From: Pseudomonadota bacterium
Lineage (GTDB): Bacteria; Pseudomonadota; Alphaproteobacteria; Rhizobiales; Hyphomicrobiaceae
DNA length: 6,554 bases
Assembly (NCBI GenBank): GCA_023416575.1
Contig: JAEZHL010000201.1
Coordinates: 1 to 6,554, forward strand
Direction of reading: 5' to 3'
Part shown: piece after piece, positions 5,645 to 6,554 of the stretch
Layout of the letters: the number at the start of each line of letters is the position of its first letter
How positions within the stretch are numbered: position 1 is the first letter of the stretch
The notes under the pieces: generated by a model
Told to the model about the DNA's origin: nothing
Databases searched by the model: none
What the model saw: the letters and a program-made list of their open reading frames with translations, nothing else
Position numbers and translations under genes: made by a program

Positions 5645-6554
5645 ATGACAGCAACAGGGATGGTTTCTGCGCCTCAGCCGGAGGCGGCGGAGGCCGCGAT
5701 CGAGATCATGCGGGCGGGGGGCAATGCCGTTGACGCCGCGATCGCGTGCGCGCTCGTGCAGACGGTCGTCGACCCACTCATGTGCGGCATCGCGGGTTTC
5801 GGCAGCATGGCCGTCTATCTGCGCGATGAGGGCAGGCACGAATACATCGACTTCCACGCGCCCGCTCCCTTGGCCGCCACGCCGACGATGTGGAGCGATC
5901 TCATCGAGGGAGAGACGCGCGATGGCTTCGGCTTCATCCTGAAGGGGCGCATCAACGATATCGGCTACAAGTCGATCTGCGTACCGGCCGCCCTGAAAGC
6001 CTATGGCGAGGCGCACCGGAGCTATGGAAAGCTGCCGTGGGCGGATGTCGTCGCGCCCGCCATTCGGGCCGCCCACGACGGTTGGGTCGTGCGGGCGGGC
6101 GTATCCGCCTTCTGGAGCGAGGGCAGCCATCTCGGCCGGACCGCGAACCACGAGCGGCTTTCCTATTCGGCATCCGGCAGGGCCTTCTATTGCCACCCCG
6201 ACGGGACGCCGAAGCGGCTCGGCGAGGGCGTGAAGAACCCTGATATGGCCCGGACGCTCGAGCAAATCGCGCGAGAGGGTGTCGATGTCTTCTATCACGG
6301 CGAGATCGCTGACCGCATCGTCGCCGACATGGCAGCCCATGGCGGCCTGATTACCCGCCGCGATCTTGAGGAATACCACCCGATCCGCAACCGACCGCTC
6401 GAAGGCACGTACCGCGGGCACAAGGTGACGACCAATCAGCCGCCCGGCGGCGGCGTCATGCTGCTCGAGATGCTGAATATGCTCGAGGAGTTCGATCTCG
6501 TTGACCTCGGCCACAACACGCCGGATTACATCTGTCTGCTGTCCGAGGTCATGA
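5645..6554 (+). CDS. Gamma-glutamyltransferase-family protein (partial, N-terminal 303 residues)
   Basis: The frame is open from ATG 5645 to the right edge. The family are N-terminal nucleophile hydrolases that cut themselves before a Thr and transfer or hydrolyse gamma-glutamyl groups such as that of glutathione. Visible: APQP then RAGGNAVDAAIA (residues 23-34), DPLMCGIAGFGSMAVYL (43-59) in place of the usual Gly-rich GGxGGG block, VPAALKAYGEAH (113-124), LPWADVVAPAIRAA (130-143), NPDMARTLEQIAREGVDVFY (198-217), GGLITRRDLEEY (233-244) and PPGGGVMLLEMLNMLE (266-281). The catalytic Thr and small subunit lie beyond the window, so activity cannot be judged. Unlike typical periplasmic GGTs, it starts directly at the conserved domain with no signal peptide, suggesting a cytosolic enzyme. 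At YIDFHAPAP (67-75) His71 replaces the Arg expected in DFRExAP, which binds the glutamate carboxylate. It is divergent from the hopanoid operon and probably functionally unrelated. True GGT or a related acylase both remain possible. Confidence 0.88.
   Translation, partial: MTATGMVSAPQPEAAEAAIEIMRAGGNAVDAAIACALVQTVVDPLMCGIAGFGSMAVYLRDEGRHEYIDFHAPAPLAATPTMWSDLIEGETRDGFGFILKGRINDIGYKSICVPAALKAYGEAHRSYGKLPWADVVAPAIRAAHDGWVVRAGVSAFWSEGSHLGRTANHERLSYSASGRAFYCHPDGTPKRLGEGVKNPDMARTLEQIAREGVDVFYHGEIADRIVADMAAHGGLITRRDLEEYHPIRNRPLEGTYRGHKVTTNQPPGGGVMLLEMLNMLEEFDLVDLGHNTPDYICLLSEVM

Larger units (their letters stand above)
5520..5648 (+). other. Orphan coding-like frame overlapping the transferase start (gene remnant or leader?)
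   Basis: A frame open from 5520 ends at TGA 5646-5648, which overlaps the transferase ATG (5645) as ATGA. From a possible GTG start at 5562 it gives 28 residues, LFLALKRGYEALGAS near the start and PMIELEGSWR at the end; 20 of 28 third codon positions are G or C, as in real genes of this window. No ATG precedes the recoding-like stretch except Met in mid-frame. Just upstream, the same frame is open from ATG 5427 to a TGA at 5517-5519, so one stop codon separates two halves of a potential 72-codon gene. I recognise no family. It may be a decayed upstream gene, a leader peptide coupled to the transferase, or an accident of GC-rich sequence. Confidence 0.3.

Noticed and set aside
5588..6514. A 308-codon minus-strand open frame across the transferase gene
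   Set aside because: It is the codon-aligned antisense shadow of the GGT-family gene, which has many conserved motifs and a good ribosome site.

Overview
This GC-rich window carries five tightly packed minus-strand genes for isoprenoid and hopanoid synthesis and, across a 347-base divergent gap, the 5' part of a plus-strand gamma-glutamyltransferase-family gene. The hopanoid gene order, very high GC at third codon positions and the protein signatures suggest an alphaproteobacterium (Rhizobiales or Rhodospirillales type). That is an inference; nothing here fixes the genus.

Minus strand, in order of transcription from right to left: dxs (5297 to 3351), hpnA (3322 to 2264), hpnB (2267 to 1056), hpnC (1078 to 194) and hpnD (197 running off the left edge). 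Together they form a route: Dxs makes the entry compound of the MEP pathway, which feeds farnesyl diphosphate. HpnD and HpnC start the three-enzyme conversion of farnesyl diphosphate to squalene; HpnE, the third enzyme, would be expected just beyond the left edge. HpnA and HpnB are the hopanoid-associated epimerase-like protein and the membrane glycosyltransferase, thought to act late or on side chains. Junctions are 4-base ATGA overlaps (hpnA/hpnB and hpnC/hpnD) or a 23-base overlap (hpnB/hpnC). The only gap, 28 bases between dxs and hpnA, is exactly bridged by an 11-codon frame that overlaps both neighbours by ATGA. This is a single operon with strong signs of translational coupling.

Divergent gap, 5298 to 5644: it holds a perfect 18-bp palindrome with the core pattern of a LacI-family operator (5521 to 5538), an extra copy of its half-site (5487 to 5493), and an orphan reading frame ending in an ATGA overlap with the next gene.

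Plus strand, 5645 to the right edge: the first 303 codons of a gamma-glutamyltransferase-family protein. It has no visible signal peptide and has His where the family's glutamate-binding Arg is expected. The catalytic Thr lies outside the window.

I found no RNA genes, insertion sequences, CRISPR arrays or phage genes. The window is mostly a known pathway. The less ordinary parts are the bridged dxs/hpnA junction, the palindrome, the orphan frame and the variant transferase.
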